Assembly (NCBI RefSeq): GCF_010894435.1
Contig: NZ_JAAIXZ010000008.1
Span: 372,001-436,000 of the forward strand
Length of the DNA stretch: 64,000 bases
DNA from: Pyxidicoccus trucidator
Lineage (GTDB): Bacteria > Myxococcota > Myxococcia > Myxococcales > Myxococcaceae
Direction of reading: 5' to 3'
Shown: piece by piece, positions 36,744 to 44,984 of the stretch
Numbering within the stretch: position 1 is the first letter of the stretch
How the letters are laid out: the number at the start of each line of letters is the position of its first letter
Position numbers and translations under genes: made by a program
Notes under the pieces: generated by a model
Seen by the model: only the letters and a program-made list of their open reading frames with translations
Databases searched by the model: none
What the model was told of the DNA's origin: nothing

Positions 36744-37286
36744 ATGATCTTCCCAGTACTTGTCGCGGGCCTCTTCAGTGGGGCCATTCCGCAGGTGGGG
36801 GACACGGCGCCGGACTTCACAGTGAAGGACACGGCCGGCAACGTGTACACCCTGTCGGAGATGGTGAAGCAGGGGCCCGTCATCGTGGCCTTCTTCCCCA
36901 AAGCCTTCACAGGGGGTTGAACCCGCGAGCTCTCGGCGTACCGGGACAGGTACTCGGACATCGAGAAGCTCCACGGCCAGGTCCTGGCCGTCAGTACGGA
37001 TGACTCAGAGACGCTCGCGCGCTTCAAGGCGGAGCTGAAAGCCCCGTTCCCCTTCATTCCCGACCCGGAGGGCAAGGTCGTCTCGGCATTTGACGTGAAG
37101 ATGCCGCTGCTCTCGATATCCAAGCGGTACACGTTCGTCATTGGCGAGGGACGGAAGATTCTGAAGGTGGAGACCGGCAGTGACGCCATCGACCCGAATG
37201 GGGCGATTGTGTCGTGTCCCATCCGCAAGCCCGGCGCGAAGCCGGCGGGCGCGGACGCGGGGACGCCGGACGGAGGGGCGAAGTAG
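36744..37286 (+). CDS. Peroxiredoxin-like probable selenoprotein (in-frame TGA at catalytic position)
   Basis: 181 codons read as one peroxiredoxin if the in-frame TGA at 36918-36920 is decoded. The N-terminal part has 'QVGDTAPDFTVKDTAGNVY' and 'VIVAFFPKAFTGG'; the next codon is TGA (residue 59), then 'TRELSAYRDRY' and 'VLAVSTDDSETLARFK' continue normally to a TAG at 37286. In peroxiredoxins the motif PxxxTxxC puts the peroxidatic Cys exactly at the TGA. Third-position GC stays high after it, and a SECIS-like hairpin follows. Selenocysteine is the best explanation; a Cys-to-stop mutation or sequencing error is the alternative. A weak hydrophobic N-terminus could be a signal peptide. One Cys in 'VSCPIRKP' may resolve. 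Confidence 0.75.
36918..36971 (+). promoter_or_regulatory. TGA codon and candidate bacterial SECIS hairpin
   Basis: Starting six bases after the TGA, GAGCTCTCG (36927-36935) pairs with CGAG-A-AGCTC (36962-36971) with one bulged A. Inside it GTACC (36938-36942) pairs with GGTAC (36949-36953) around the loop GGGACA (36943-36948). The apical loop starts 22 bases after the TGA and has G at its first two positions, which agrees with the general bacterial SECIS model. Pairing was found by eye; no energy was computed. Confidence 0.55.
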
Positions 37287-37298
37287 GCCCCGCGCGCC

Positions 37299-38174
37299 TC
37301 ACGTCTCCCGTGAGGCGCGCCACCCGCTCAACACCCAGAGCTGCACGGCCACCATCGCCGCGGTGACGAGGAACATCACCCACGTCATCGCGGACGCGTA
37401 CCCGATGCGCAGGTACTCGAAGCCGTTCTGGTAGATGTAGAGCGGCAGGAAGGTGGTGGCGTAGCGCGGGCCGCCCTGGGTGATGACGAGCGCGGGGACG
37501 AACGTCGTCTGCAGGCCCTCCACCACGTCGCGCGCGGCGAGCAGCGCCAGCGTGGGCGCCATCAGCGGCAGCGTCACCTTGCGGAAGACGGTGAGCGCGC
37601 TGCCGCCCTCCAGCTCGCACAGCTCGTACAGCTCCTCCGGCAGCTCGCGCCGCGCCGCAAGCAGCACCACGAACACCTCGCCGAGCTGGAACACGGTGAG
37701 CGCCACCAGCGCCCCGCGCGCGCCCCACGGCGTGAGCAGCCACCCGCTCTCCGCCACGCCCGTCGCCTTCAGCACCAGCGCCAGCGGGCCGTACAGCGGG
37801 TTGAGCAGCCACAGCCACAGCAGCGCGTAGGCGATGTCCGGCACCACCGTGGGAAGGAACACGGCGGCGCGTGCCATGCGCCCGCCCTTGTGCAGCAGCA
37901 GCGCCAGCCCCATGGCAACGCCCAGGCGCAGGGGCACCGCCATGGCGGCGAAGAGCAGCGAGTTACCCAGCGCCGTCCAGAAGAGCGGGTCGTCCCACAG
38001 CCGGAGGAAGTGCGCCGCGCCCACGAAGCGCGGGGCGCTCAGCGCGTCGTACTCGGTGAAGGCCAGTCCCAGGGCGAGCAGCGCGGGCAGGCCCACCAGC
38101 AGCGCCGCCGCCGCGAGGAACGGCGCCGCCAGCCAGAGCATGGCCTCCCGGCCGCGAAGGGAGCCTCCCGTCAT
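37299..38174 (-). CDS. ABC transporter permease, MalF/UgpA type
   Basis: A 291-residue inner-membrane permease with about six helices. The EAA loop that contacts the ATPase is 'ELYELCELEGGSALTVFRKVTLPL'-like, at about 190-213. It pairs with the MalG-type permease and the binding protein upstream to form a carbohydrate-uptake-1 importer. The ATG at 38174 overlaps the stop of the binding-protein gene by four bases (ATGA). The operon ends here without an ATPase gene, so a shared MsmX/UgpC-like ATPase elsewhere is expected. Confidence 0.9.
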   Translation of the reverse strand: MTGGSLRGREAMLWLAAPFLAAAALLVGLPALLALGLAFTEYDALSAPRFVGAAHFLRLWDDPLFWTALGNSLLFAAMAVPLRLGVAMGLALLLHKGGRMARAAVFLPTVVPDIAYALLWLWLLNPLYGPLALVLKATGVAESGWLLTPWGARGALVALTVFQLGEVFVVLLAARRELPEELYELCELEGGSALTVFRKVTLPLMAPTLALLAARDVVEGLQTTFVPALVITQGGPRYATTFLPLYIYQNGFEYLRIGYASAMTWVMFLVTAAMVAVQLWVLSGWRASRET

Positions 38175-39598
38175 GGGGCTCCGTGGACGGGAGGCGCCGA
38201 GTCGAGGATGCCCTGCACGGCCTCGTTCAGCTCCTGTCCGAGCGTGTTCACCTCGTCCCGCTGGCGCAGCAGCCGGCGCATGGAGCCACCGGCCTCCTGG
38301 GCGGGCCGCACCTCGTTGGAGTCCTCCGCCGCCAGCTTCGTGCCGCCAGGAGGCACCGTGTAGAACCACTCCTCGACGATGGCGTCCGCGCGCGTCTCCA
38401 CCTCGTTCCACACCGCCACGTTGGGCAGCCGGCGGATGTGGAGGATGGAGTCCAGGAAGACGCGGGCGGAGGCGGGGCGCTGGTTCGGGTCCAGGAACGC
38501 GGGGCCCTCGGCCACGGTGCGCAGCGACGGCACGGTGCGCCCGCCGCGCGCCACCAATTCCGCGCCCACGGGGCCCAGCGCGAACTCGACGAAGCGGAAG
38601 GCGGCGTCCTTGGCCTGGGACGCCTTGGACATGCAGTAGGCGTCCGAGTGGAGCACGGTGGCCACCTTGTGGTGGCGGGGCAGGGAGGCCACGTCCCAGT
38701 CCAGGCCGGGCACGTCGCGCAGCGTGGGCACCAGCCGGCGGCTGTTGAGGTGCATGCCCAGTCGGCCCGCGGCGAAGCGCGCCTCGTGGTTCTCCGACTT
38801 CGCCTCCTCCAGCGTGGGCGTCACCTTGAAGACGCGCTGCAGGCGGAGCACGAAGCGCAGCGCCTCCAGTGAGGTGCTGTTGAGCAGCTCCAGGTGGCGC
38901 GGGTCGTTGACGTCGTTCACCACGTCGCCGCCGGCCTGCCAGATGAAGGGCGCCAGGCGGGACAGGGTCGGCTCGAAGGCGAGCCCGTGGACGTCCACGC
39001 GCCCGTCACCGTCCTCGTCGCGGGTGAGCGCCTGCGCCGTCGCGCGGAAGTCGTCCCACGTCCAGTCCGGCTTCGGCGGAGGCACGCCCAGGCGCTGGAA
39101 GAGGCCGCGGTTCCAGTAGACGACGAGGCTGGAGACGTTCTGCGGAATGCACGTCAGCGCGCCATTGAAGCGGAAGGCCTCCACCGCCTGCGGGTAGAGG
39201 TCGCGCTCCTTCAGCACGGTGCTCTTCTCCAGGCGGGGCCCCAGCGGCTCCAGCACGCCCTTGGCGGCGAACTGGCCGAAGCGCCGGTAGTTGAGGAGGA
39301 AGAGGTCGGGCGGGGTGCCACCGGAGAAGGCGGTGGTGAGCTTCGCCATGTGGTCCTTCTGCTTGCCGATGGGGACCAGGCGCACCTTCACATCGGGGTT
39401 CTTCGCCTCGAAGGCGGTGATGAGCTGGCGGTAGCCGCCCACCTCGGCCGGGTCTCCGAAGAGCTGGAGCGTCAGCTCGGTGGGCGCGGGGGGGCCTGCC
39501 TTCGGGACCTCGGCGGCCTTCTCCTCGCGCTTGCAGCCCCCCAGCAGGGCCAGCCCCGTCAGGGCCAGCGTCGCGGTCCACCTCATCGCCCGAGCCAT
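38171..39598 (-). CDS. ABC transporter solute-binding lipoprotein, sugar type
   Basis: A 475-residue extracytoplasmic binding protein (family 1). The signal peptide ends in the lipobox 'LLGGC' (Cys 22). The body has typical 'ITAFEAKNPDVKVRLVP', 'GGTPPDLFLLNYRRFGQFA' and 'WTWDDFRATAQAL' segments. An extra C-terminal helical stretch of about 50 residues ('QEAGGSMRRLLRQRDEVNTLG') follows the standard fold. The start overlaps the end of the MalG-type permease gene by 16 bases, and the stop overlaps the next gene. Ligand unknown; maltose, trehalose or glycerol-phosphate types are possible. Confidence 0.9.
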   Translation of the reverse strand: MARAMRWTATLALTGLALLGGCKREEKAAEVPKAGPPAPTELTLQLFGDPAEVGGYRQLITAFEAKNPDVKVRLVPIGKQKDHMAKLTTAFSGGTPPDLFLLNYRRFGQFAAKGVLEPLGPRLEKSTVLKERDLYPQAVEAFRFNGALTCIPQNVSSLVVYWNRGLFQRLGVPPPKPDWTWDDFRATAQALTRDEDGDGRVDVHGLAFEPTLSRLAPFIWQAGGDVVNDVNDPRHLELLNSTSLEALRFVLRLQRVFKVTPTLEEAKSENHEARFAAGRLGMHLNSRRLVPTLRDVPGLDWDVASLPRHHKVATVLHSDAYCMSKASQAKDAAFRFVEFALGPVGAELVARGGRTVPSLRTVAEGPAFLDPNQRPASARVFLDSILHIRRLPNVAVWNEVETRADAIVEEWFYTVPPGGTKLAAEDSNEVRPAQEAGGSMRRLLRQRDEVNTLGQELNEAVQGILDSAPPVHGAP

Positions 39599-40422
39599 CC
39601 GCTTCCCCTCTCCTCGCCAAGGAACATGCGCTGCGCGCCCAGGAAGGCGAGGACGGCGGGCAGCGTAACGACGACGGCACCGGCGAGCAGCACGGGCCAC
39701 TGCGTGGAGCCGAGCAGCTCCAGCGCGTGCAGGGCGAGGGGCGCGGTGAGCGCGTCCTCTCCGCTGAGGTACAGCAACGGGTCGATGAAGTTGCTCCACG
39801 ACAGCACGAAGGCCATCAGCGCCACGGCGGCGGTGGTGGGGCGCACCAGCGGCAGGGCGATGGAGCGCCACAGCCGCACCGGGCCGGCGCCCTCCAGCCG
39901 CGCGGCCTCGAACAGCTCCGGGGGCACGCGCCGGAAGGCCACCATGTAGAGGAGCACGAAGAGGGGGCTGCCGCCCATGAGCGCGGGGGCCACCAGCGGC
40001 ACGGCCGTCCCGGTGAGGCCCAGCACCTTGAAGACGGCGAAGCGCGTCAGCCAGACGGCGGTGCCGGGCACCATCTCCAGGAGCAGCACCGCGCCGGCCA
40101 GCGTCCGCCAGCGCCACCCGGACGCCTGCGCCATGGCCAGCCCCGCCCAGGACGCGGTGAGCACGCTGAGCGGCACCATGAAGACGGCCAGCAGCACGGA
40201 GTTGAGGAGCGCGCGGCCGAAGGGCACCAGCTGGAAGGTGGCGGCGTACGCGGCCAGGCTCGCGCCCTGGGGCAGCAGCTCCACCCCGCGAGGCGGCGGC
40301 AGCCCCGGAGGGCGCAGCGAGCCGGTGAACATCACCACCAGCGGCGCGAGGAACAACGCCACCAGCACCCCGACGAGGAGTGCCCGGGACGAGGCGCGGA
40401 GGAGTCGGACGGGAGGCGGCAT
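39583..40422 (-). CDS. ABC transporter permease, MalG/UgpE type
   Basis: A 279-residue inner-membrane permease with about six helices. The EAA motif is 'ELFEAARLEGAGPVRLWRSI' (about 185-204), and 'LSWSNFIDPLLYL' is the usual later helix. It is the first gene of the three-gene importer operon, with tight overlaps to the binding protein. Gene order MalG, binding protein, MalF is less common than binding protein, MalF, MalG. The uxs gene lies 123 bases upstream on the same strand. Confidence 0.9.
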   Translation of the reverse strand: MPPPVRLLRASSRALLVGVLVALFLAPLVVMFTGSLRPPGLPPPRGVELLPQGASLAAYAATFQLVPFGRALLNSVLLAVFMVPLSVLTASWAGLAMAQASGWRWRTLAGAVLLLEMVPGTAVWLTRFAVFKVLGLTGTAVPLVAPALMGGSPLFVLLYMVAFRRVPPELFEAARLEGAGPVRLWRSIALPLVRPTTAAVALMAFVLSWSNFIDPLLYLSGEDALTAPLALHALELLGSTQWPVLLAGAVVVTLPAVLAFLGAQRMFLGEERGSGWLGR

Positions 40423-40545
40423 CGCGGGGAGGCCCCATTCGCGCCCACCGGGTGGCGCGCCGTCAAGCCGTGAATCGGGCCAAGGCTCCGTGCCGCGCAG
40501 GTGCAGGCAGGCAGGCGGAGCGCGAGGGGCGGCTCCGGCCCCGTG

Positions 40546-41568
40546 TCAGGGACCGCCCGTGTTCATCGCCTGGCCGGGCACGCCACCGGGCGCCGCGCGA
40601 GGGACGGGCGCCCGTGGCGTCATCACCTTGCGGAACCAGGTGAAGGTCTCCACCAGCCCCTCCTCCAGGGACACTCTCGGCTCCCAGCCCAGCAGCGTCT
40701 TCGCGCGGGTGATGTCCGGCTTGCGCTGCTGGGGGTCATCCCGGGGCAGGGGCTTGAAGACGATGCGCCCGTCGCCACCGTGCACATTCCGCACGGCCTC
40801 GGCGAGCTCGAGAATCGTCAGCTCCCTCGGGTTGCCCAGGTTCACCGGCTCGGCGACGTCGGACAGGGCCAGCCGCACCAGCCCGTCGATGAGGTCCCAC
40901 GCGTAGCAGAACGAGCGCGTCTGCGTCCCGTCACCGAACACGGTGAAGTCCTCGCCGCGCAGCGCCTGGCTCACGAAGGTGGGCACCACGCGGCCGTCCT
41001 CCAGGCGCATCTTCGGGCCGTAGGTGTTGAAGATGCGGGCAATGCGCGTGCGCAGGCCGTGCATGCGCGCATACGCCATGACGAGCGCCTCGCCGTAGCG
41101 CTTGGCCTCGTCGTACGCGGAGCGCGGCCCCACGGGATTCACGTTGCCCCAGTAGTCCTCCCGCTGCGGGTGGACCCGCGGGTCGCCGTAGATTTCGGAG
41201 GTGGACGCCTGGAGGAACACGGCGCGTTTCTCCCGGGCCAGCCGCAGGCCGTTCTCCGTCCCGACGGAGCCCACCCGCAGCGTTTCAATGGGCAACCGCG
41301 CGTAGTCGATGGGCGAGGCCGGCGAGGCCAGGTTGAAGACGCAGTCCACCGGCCCCTCCACGCGCAAGGGCTCGGTGACGTCGTGGAGCACCACCCGCAG
41401 CTTCCCCAGCGGAGCCACGTCCGCGAGGTTGCGCTCGTTGCCGGTGAGGAGGTTGTCGAGGCTGATGACCTCGTCCGCTCCGTCCCGCAGGAGTCGCTCA
41501 CAGAGATGGGAGCCGAGAAACCCCGAGCCCCCGAGGACGACTGCTCGCCTGCCCTTGAAGTCATTCAT
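40546..41568 (-). CDS. uxs: UDP-glucuronate decarboxylase (UDP-xylose synthase), extended SDR
   Basis: A 340-residue NAD-dependent extended SDR. The cofactor loop is 'GGSGFLGSHL', 'LASPASPIDY' is typical of UXS, and the catalytic motif is 'STSEIYGDP' with 'SAYDEAKRYGE' (Tyr/Lys). 'RIFNTYGPKMRLEDGRVV' and 'GDGTQTRSFCY' are strong UXS/UGD-family blocks. It turns UDP-glucuronate into UDP-xylose for surface polysaccharide. It ends with a Pro/Gly-rich tail of about 25 residues beyond the fold. A related dTDP-glucose dehydratase is less likely given the 'SPIDYARLPIET' block. Confidence 0.92.
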   Translation of the reverse strand: MNDFKGRRAVVLGGSGFLGSHLCERLLRDGADEVISLDNLLTGNERNLADVAPLGKLRVVLHDVTEPLRVEGPVDCVFNLASPASPIDYARLPIETLRVGSVGTENGLRLAREKRAVFLQASTSEIYGDPRVHPQREDYWGNVNPVGPRSAYDEAKRYGEALVMAYARMHGLRTRIARIFNTYGPKMRLEDGRVVPTFVSQALRGEDFTVFGDGTQTRSFCYAWDLIDGLVRLALSDVAEPVNLGNPRELTILELAEAVRNVHGGDGRIVFKPLPRDDPQQRKPDITRAKTLLGWEPRVSLEEGLVETFTWFRKVMTPRAPVPRAAPGGVPGQAMNTGGP

Positions 41569-41717
41569 GCGCGCGAAGGTTCCGCCCGGGAGCAGGGGCG
41601 GCTAGCCGTTCCGCGGGGCAGGGTGGCGGGGACGGTCGGCTCCTGGACGCACGGGCCACGGCCGCATCCGTTCTCCGGCACTCCGCGCGTTCAGCACCAC
41701 ACGGCGCCGGAGCGCGG

Positions 41718-42230
41718 CTATCGCCCCCGAGTGGGGGCAGGTGGGCGCCGGCTGTCGAAGACCTGGGCTGGCGAGTCGTCCACGCGTGTGTCCTCGAAGG
41801 CGCCGCCGGTGTACTCGGCGATGACGCTTCGCCAGAAGGCGATGGCGGAGCGGTTCTCGGGGAGCTGGGAGATTTCCCACACGCCACGGTAGCGGTCGAA
41901 GATGGCGCGGGCGGCGAGCCGGCCCAGGCCCCTGCGCCGCTCGCCGCGGAGGATGAAGAACTCGCTCATCCGGAAGTCGCGCCCTGGCGTCATGTACGGG
42001 AAGGGCGCCTGTCCCACGAAGGCGAAGCCGACGATGCGGCCCTCGAAGCGCAGCAGGAGGGGATGCACCTCCGGCGCGCCGGCGAGCCAGGTCGGCAGGA
42101 AGTCCGGCCGCCAGTGCCCCTCTTCGTCGAGCCGGTACTCGACGCCGAACTCGCTCAGGTCATGCAGGTAGAGCGGGTAGAGGTTGCGCAACAGCGGGTG
42201 CTCAGCAGGGGTCGCGCGGAGAATGTCCAT
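41718..42230 (-). CDS. GNAT-family acetyltransferase
   Basis: A 170-residue protein with the GNAT core. 'MSEFFILRGERRRGLGRLAA' holds the acetyl-CoA loop (R-R-x-G-L-G), and 'WEISQLPENRSAIAFWRSVI' is the motif B helix. GGGAGG six bases before the ATG at 42230 fixes the start. The acceptor is unknown. It is on the same strand as uxs, upstream by about 150 bases. Confidence 0.88.
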   Translation of the reverse strand: MDILRATPAEHPLLRNLYPLYLHDLSEFGVEYRLDEEGHWRPDFLPTWLAGAPEVHPLLLRFEGRIVGFAFVGQAPFPYMTPGRDFRMSEFFILRGERRRGLGRLAARAIFDRYRGVWEISQLPENRSAIAFWRSVIAEYTGGAFEDTRVDDSPAQVFDSRRPPAPTRGR

Positions 42231-42581
42231 GGAGAGCCTCCCGGGTGCCCAGCATGACCGGGCGGCCTCTTCCCGGCCAGGACACTCTGGAGTGAGTGTT
42301 GGGGAAGGGTACACATGGGAGAGCGTTGGAGGGGATTGATGCTCGTCTCCGGCGTGCTCTGCCCTGGAGCCATTGGTGCTCAAACACATCTTCGACGCGC
42401 TCGGCGCAGGGCAGGCGTGGCGCTGGCGCTCGGTGGTGCTGGGCGCGGGCCCCATGGCCCGCCCCTTCCAGCCCCGACGCCACACCCGCTTGAAGGGGAG
42501 GGGCCGCCCTTCACGGTGCGGCGACCGCGCCGGCCGCCCTCCTGAGGAGGCCACAGCTGGCGCGTCTTCTTCCGACAGGGC
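42231..42581. other. Intergenic stretch without supported gene
   Basis: 351 bases between the acetyltransferase start and the end of the protease gene. Short open frames on both strands lack ribosome-binding sites and family resemblance. A GC-rich inverted element around 'GGGCCCCATGGCCCGCCCC' (about 42448-42466) may end protease transcription. The promoter of the acetyltransferase should lie at the left edge. Confidence 0.4.
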
Positions 42582-44699
42582 CTACGGCGCCGGGAAGAGC
42601 TGGCTCTGCGGGATGGCGACCCTCGCTCCACCCGGCGGCGTCCACAGCAGCTTCGCCTGGGACTGCCCGCCCGCGTCGTAGAACTCCATCCTCACGTCGT
42701 AGCGCTGGCCCGCGTTGAGCGTGACACTCACGCAGTCCTCGATGGGGGAGCGGTAGAACCACCGGTCGATGACGAGCGAGCCATTCACCCACAGGCGCAC
42801 GCCATCATCCGCCACGGTGCAGAACGTGTACGCCCCGCCGCTGCCCGTCGTCAGCACCTGTCCCGTCCACCGCGCGGAGAACACGTCCCCCAGGGACGCA
42901 TCTGGCGAGCCGCCACCCCAGTCGAAGTTCACCGTGGCATCCGTGCGCGTCACCCTCAGGTTCGCAGGGTCCAGGGACTGGTCCGCGTAGTACTGGCCCT
43001 TCAATCCCGACCCCACGGTGCTGGTGGCAGGGAAGAGCTGGCTCTGCGGGATGGCGACCCTCGCTCCACCCGGCGGCGTCCACAGCAGCTTCGCCTGGGA
43101 CTGCCCGCCCGCGTCGTAGAACTCCATCCTCACGTCGTAGCGCTGGCCCGCGTTGAGCGTGACACTCACGCAGTCCTCGATGGGGGAGCGATAGAACCAC
43201 CGGTCGATGACGAGCGAGCCATTCACCCACAGGCGCACGCCGTCATCCGCCACGGTGCAGAACGTGTACGCCCCGCCGCTGCTCGTCGTCAGCACCTGTC
43301 CCGTCCACCGCGCGGAGAACACATCCCCCAGGGACGCATCTGGCGAGCCGCCACCCCAGTCGAAGTTCACCGTGGCATCCGTGCGCGTCACCCTCAGGTT
43401 CTGCGTGGAGAGATATGTGTCGGCGAAGTACTCGCCCCTCAGTCCGGTGCCACTCCCGCCGGCGCCCACGGCACGCGCGGCATTGATGCGCCCGCAGCTC
43501 CAGTCCGTGCCGGTGGTCGCCGTGCGGTCCGCGGTGGCACAGATGCGGTCCCGGGTCTGCTGGTTGGTGAGCCCCTGTGCGGCGAGCAGCCCCGCCAGGC
43601 CCGCCACGTTGGGCGCCGCGATGGAAGACCAGCTCTGGTTCGCATAGCCGCTGCCAACGTCCGTGGTGCGCAGGTAGTCCCCGGGGGCCGCCACATGCAC
43701 CCAGGTGCCGTAGGTGACGCCGCCGCCATTCCAGGTGTAGCGGCTGTCGTCGCCCTTGCTGGCTGTCACCGCGAAGCAGTTGGCGGACGCGGCCGGGTAC
43801 AGCTTCGTCGGGCTGTTGCCGTTGCCAGCCGCGCACGCCATGAAGGCGCCCCTACCCCACGCGTAGTTGATGGCGTTCTCGATGGCGAAGGAGTTGCCCG
43901 GGCCGGCGAAGCTCAGGTTCATCACCCTGGCGCCCTGGTTGGCCGCCCAGACGATGCCGTCGCTGATGCTGGTGGCGGTGGCTCCATTGGGTCCAAAGAC
44001 ACGCACCGGGAGGATGAGGCACTGCGGGCACATGCCCGCCACACCCGTGCCGTTGTTCGTCACCGCCGCGGCCACGCCCGCCACGCGCGTGCCGTGGTCC
44101 TCGCTCGCGCTGTCGTTGCTCGGCGGCGTGCCCGGCGCGATGAAGTCGTAGCCGGCCAGCATCTTCGCCGCGAGGTCCGGGTGGTTGAGCTGGATGCCGG
44201 TGTCCACGATGGCGATGATGACGCTGGAGCTTCCCTGCGTGATGTCCCAGGCGCCGTAGGCCTGCACCGTCGCCAGGTTCCACTGGTAGTCGGCGCTGCC
44301 CTGCGTGGCCGGATTGGCGTACGGGTCATTCGGCGTATAGGCGAGCTGATAGAGGTAGTTCGGCTCCACCGCCTCCACCGCCGGATGGTGCCTCAGTGCA
44401 TTTAGCAGCGCCTCCGCCGCGCGCGGGGACGCCGCCCTCAGTGCGGGGAACTCGGCGGCGTCGATGTCCAACGCCTCGCTGCGGTGGAAGAATGCACCGC
44501 CATGCTCCCGGAGCAGCGCCGCCTTGTCGGCGGCACGCAGGCCCGCCCGGAACTTGAGGAGGAACTGCCCCGGCACCGCGGGGGCCTCCGCTCCCACCGT
44601 CTCCAGTGCGCTGGCCAGCGCGGGCCCGGCCACGAGCGCCGCAAGACAGACACCGACGGACAGACAGCGGGTCCACCACCTCGCAACGGCTATTGCCAA
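42582..44699 (-). CDS. Secreted subtilisin-like (S8) protease with two PA14 domains
   Basis: A 705-residue exported protease: signal peptide (about 1-30), inhibitor-I9-like propeptide (about 42-112), S8 catalytic domain (about 140-425) and two PA14 domains (about 430-565 and 575-705). The triad is Asp about 166 ('AIVDTGIQ'), His about 202 ('DHGTRVAG') and Ser about 359 ('SWSSIAAPNVAG', where GTSMAAPH is more usual), with oxyanion Asn in 'AAGNGNS'. PA14 domains often bind sugars. The start is TTG at 44699, supported by GAGGAGG about six bases upstream. The two PA14 copies are almost identical in DNA. Confidence 0.92.
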   Translation of the reverse strand: MAIAVARWWTRCLSVGVCLAALVAGPALASALETVGAEAPAVPGQFLLKFRAGLRAADKAALLREHGGAFFHRSEALDIDAAEFPALRAASPRAAEALLNALRHHPAVEAVEPNYLYQLAYTPNDPYANPATQGSADYQWNLATVQAYGAWDITQGSSSVIIAIVDTGIQLNHPDLAAKMLAGYDFIAPGTPPSNDSASEDHGTRVAGVAAAVTNNGTGVAGMCPQCLILPVRVFGPNGATATSISDGIVWAANQGARVMNLSFAGPGNSFAIENAINYAWGRGAFMACAAGNGNSPTKLYPAASANCFAVTASKGDDSRYTWNGGGVTYGTWVHVAAPGDYLRTTDVGSGYANQSWSSIAAPNVAGLAGLLAAQGLTNQQTRDRICATADRTATTGTDWSCGRINAARAVGAGGSGTGLRGEYFADTYLSTQNLRVTRTDATVNFDWGGGSPDASLGDVFSARWTGQVLTTSSGGAYTFCTVADDGVRLWVNGSLVIDRWFYRSPIEDCVSVTLNAGQRYDVRMEFYDAGGQSQAKLLWTPPGGARVAIPQSQLFPATSTVGSGLKGQYYADQSLDPANLRVTRTDATVNFDWGGGSPDASLGDVFSARWTGQVLTTGSGGAYTFCTVADDGVRLWVNGSLVIDRWFYRSPIEDCVSVTLNAGQRYDVRMEFYDAGGQSQAKLLWTPPGGARVAIPQSQLFPAP
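42592..43404. repeat. Tandem near-identical PA14-coding duplication, 438-base period
   Basis: Bases 42592-42966 and 43030-43404 match over about 375 bases, with only four substitutions found by eye (gcggtag/gcgatag, gccatc/gccgtc, gcccgtc/gctcgtc, acgtcc/acatcc). Identity stops abruptly after the shared 'caccctcaggttc'. Near identity at silent sites means recent duplication or gene conversion rather than selection on protein alone. Confidence 0.9.
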
Positions 44700-44984
44700 G
44701 ACAGACCTCCTCGGGAGAACGACCCCGGGAGCGTAGGCACGAAATCCATGGTGATGTCGAATGGCTGGAAATTACATGCTTTCACGTATCCCGTCCTGGC
44801 GCTTGGGAGGGGCAGGGCCCGCACCAGGAAGTCGCGTGCCGCCCCGCTTCCAGAGGTCTGGGTCGCCCACTTCTACTGATGCATCACGGTGGCATCCCGG
44901 GTCATCCGCGCCCCGTCGAATCCGCCAGGGAGTTCACGCTAAAGGTGCGGCATCTCCGCGTCTTTTCGTTGAGGGGGAGCCTCC
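44700..44984. other. Divergent intergenic region between two exported-protein genes
   Basis: 285 bases separate the TTG of the S8 protease from the ATG of the Ig-repeat surface protein. GC is lower than average ('ggctggaaattacatgctttcacg'), as expected for promoters serving both genes. I see no clear -24/-12 or ECF-type promoter, operator repeat or small gene. Confidence 0.35.

Noticed and set aside
44755..44790. A sigma-54-like promoter in the divergent region at 44.7-45.0 kb
   Set aside because: TGG and GC elements are present, but the ten-base spacing between GG and GC does not fit.
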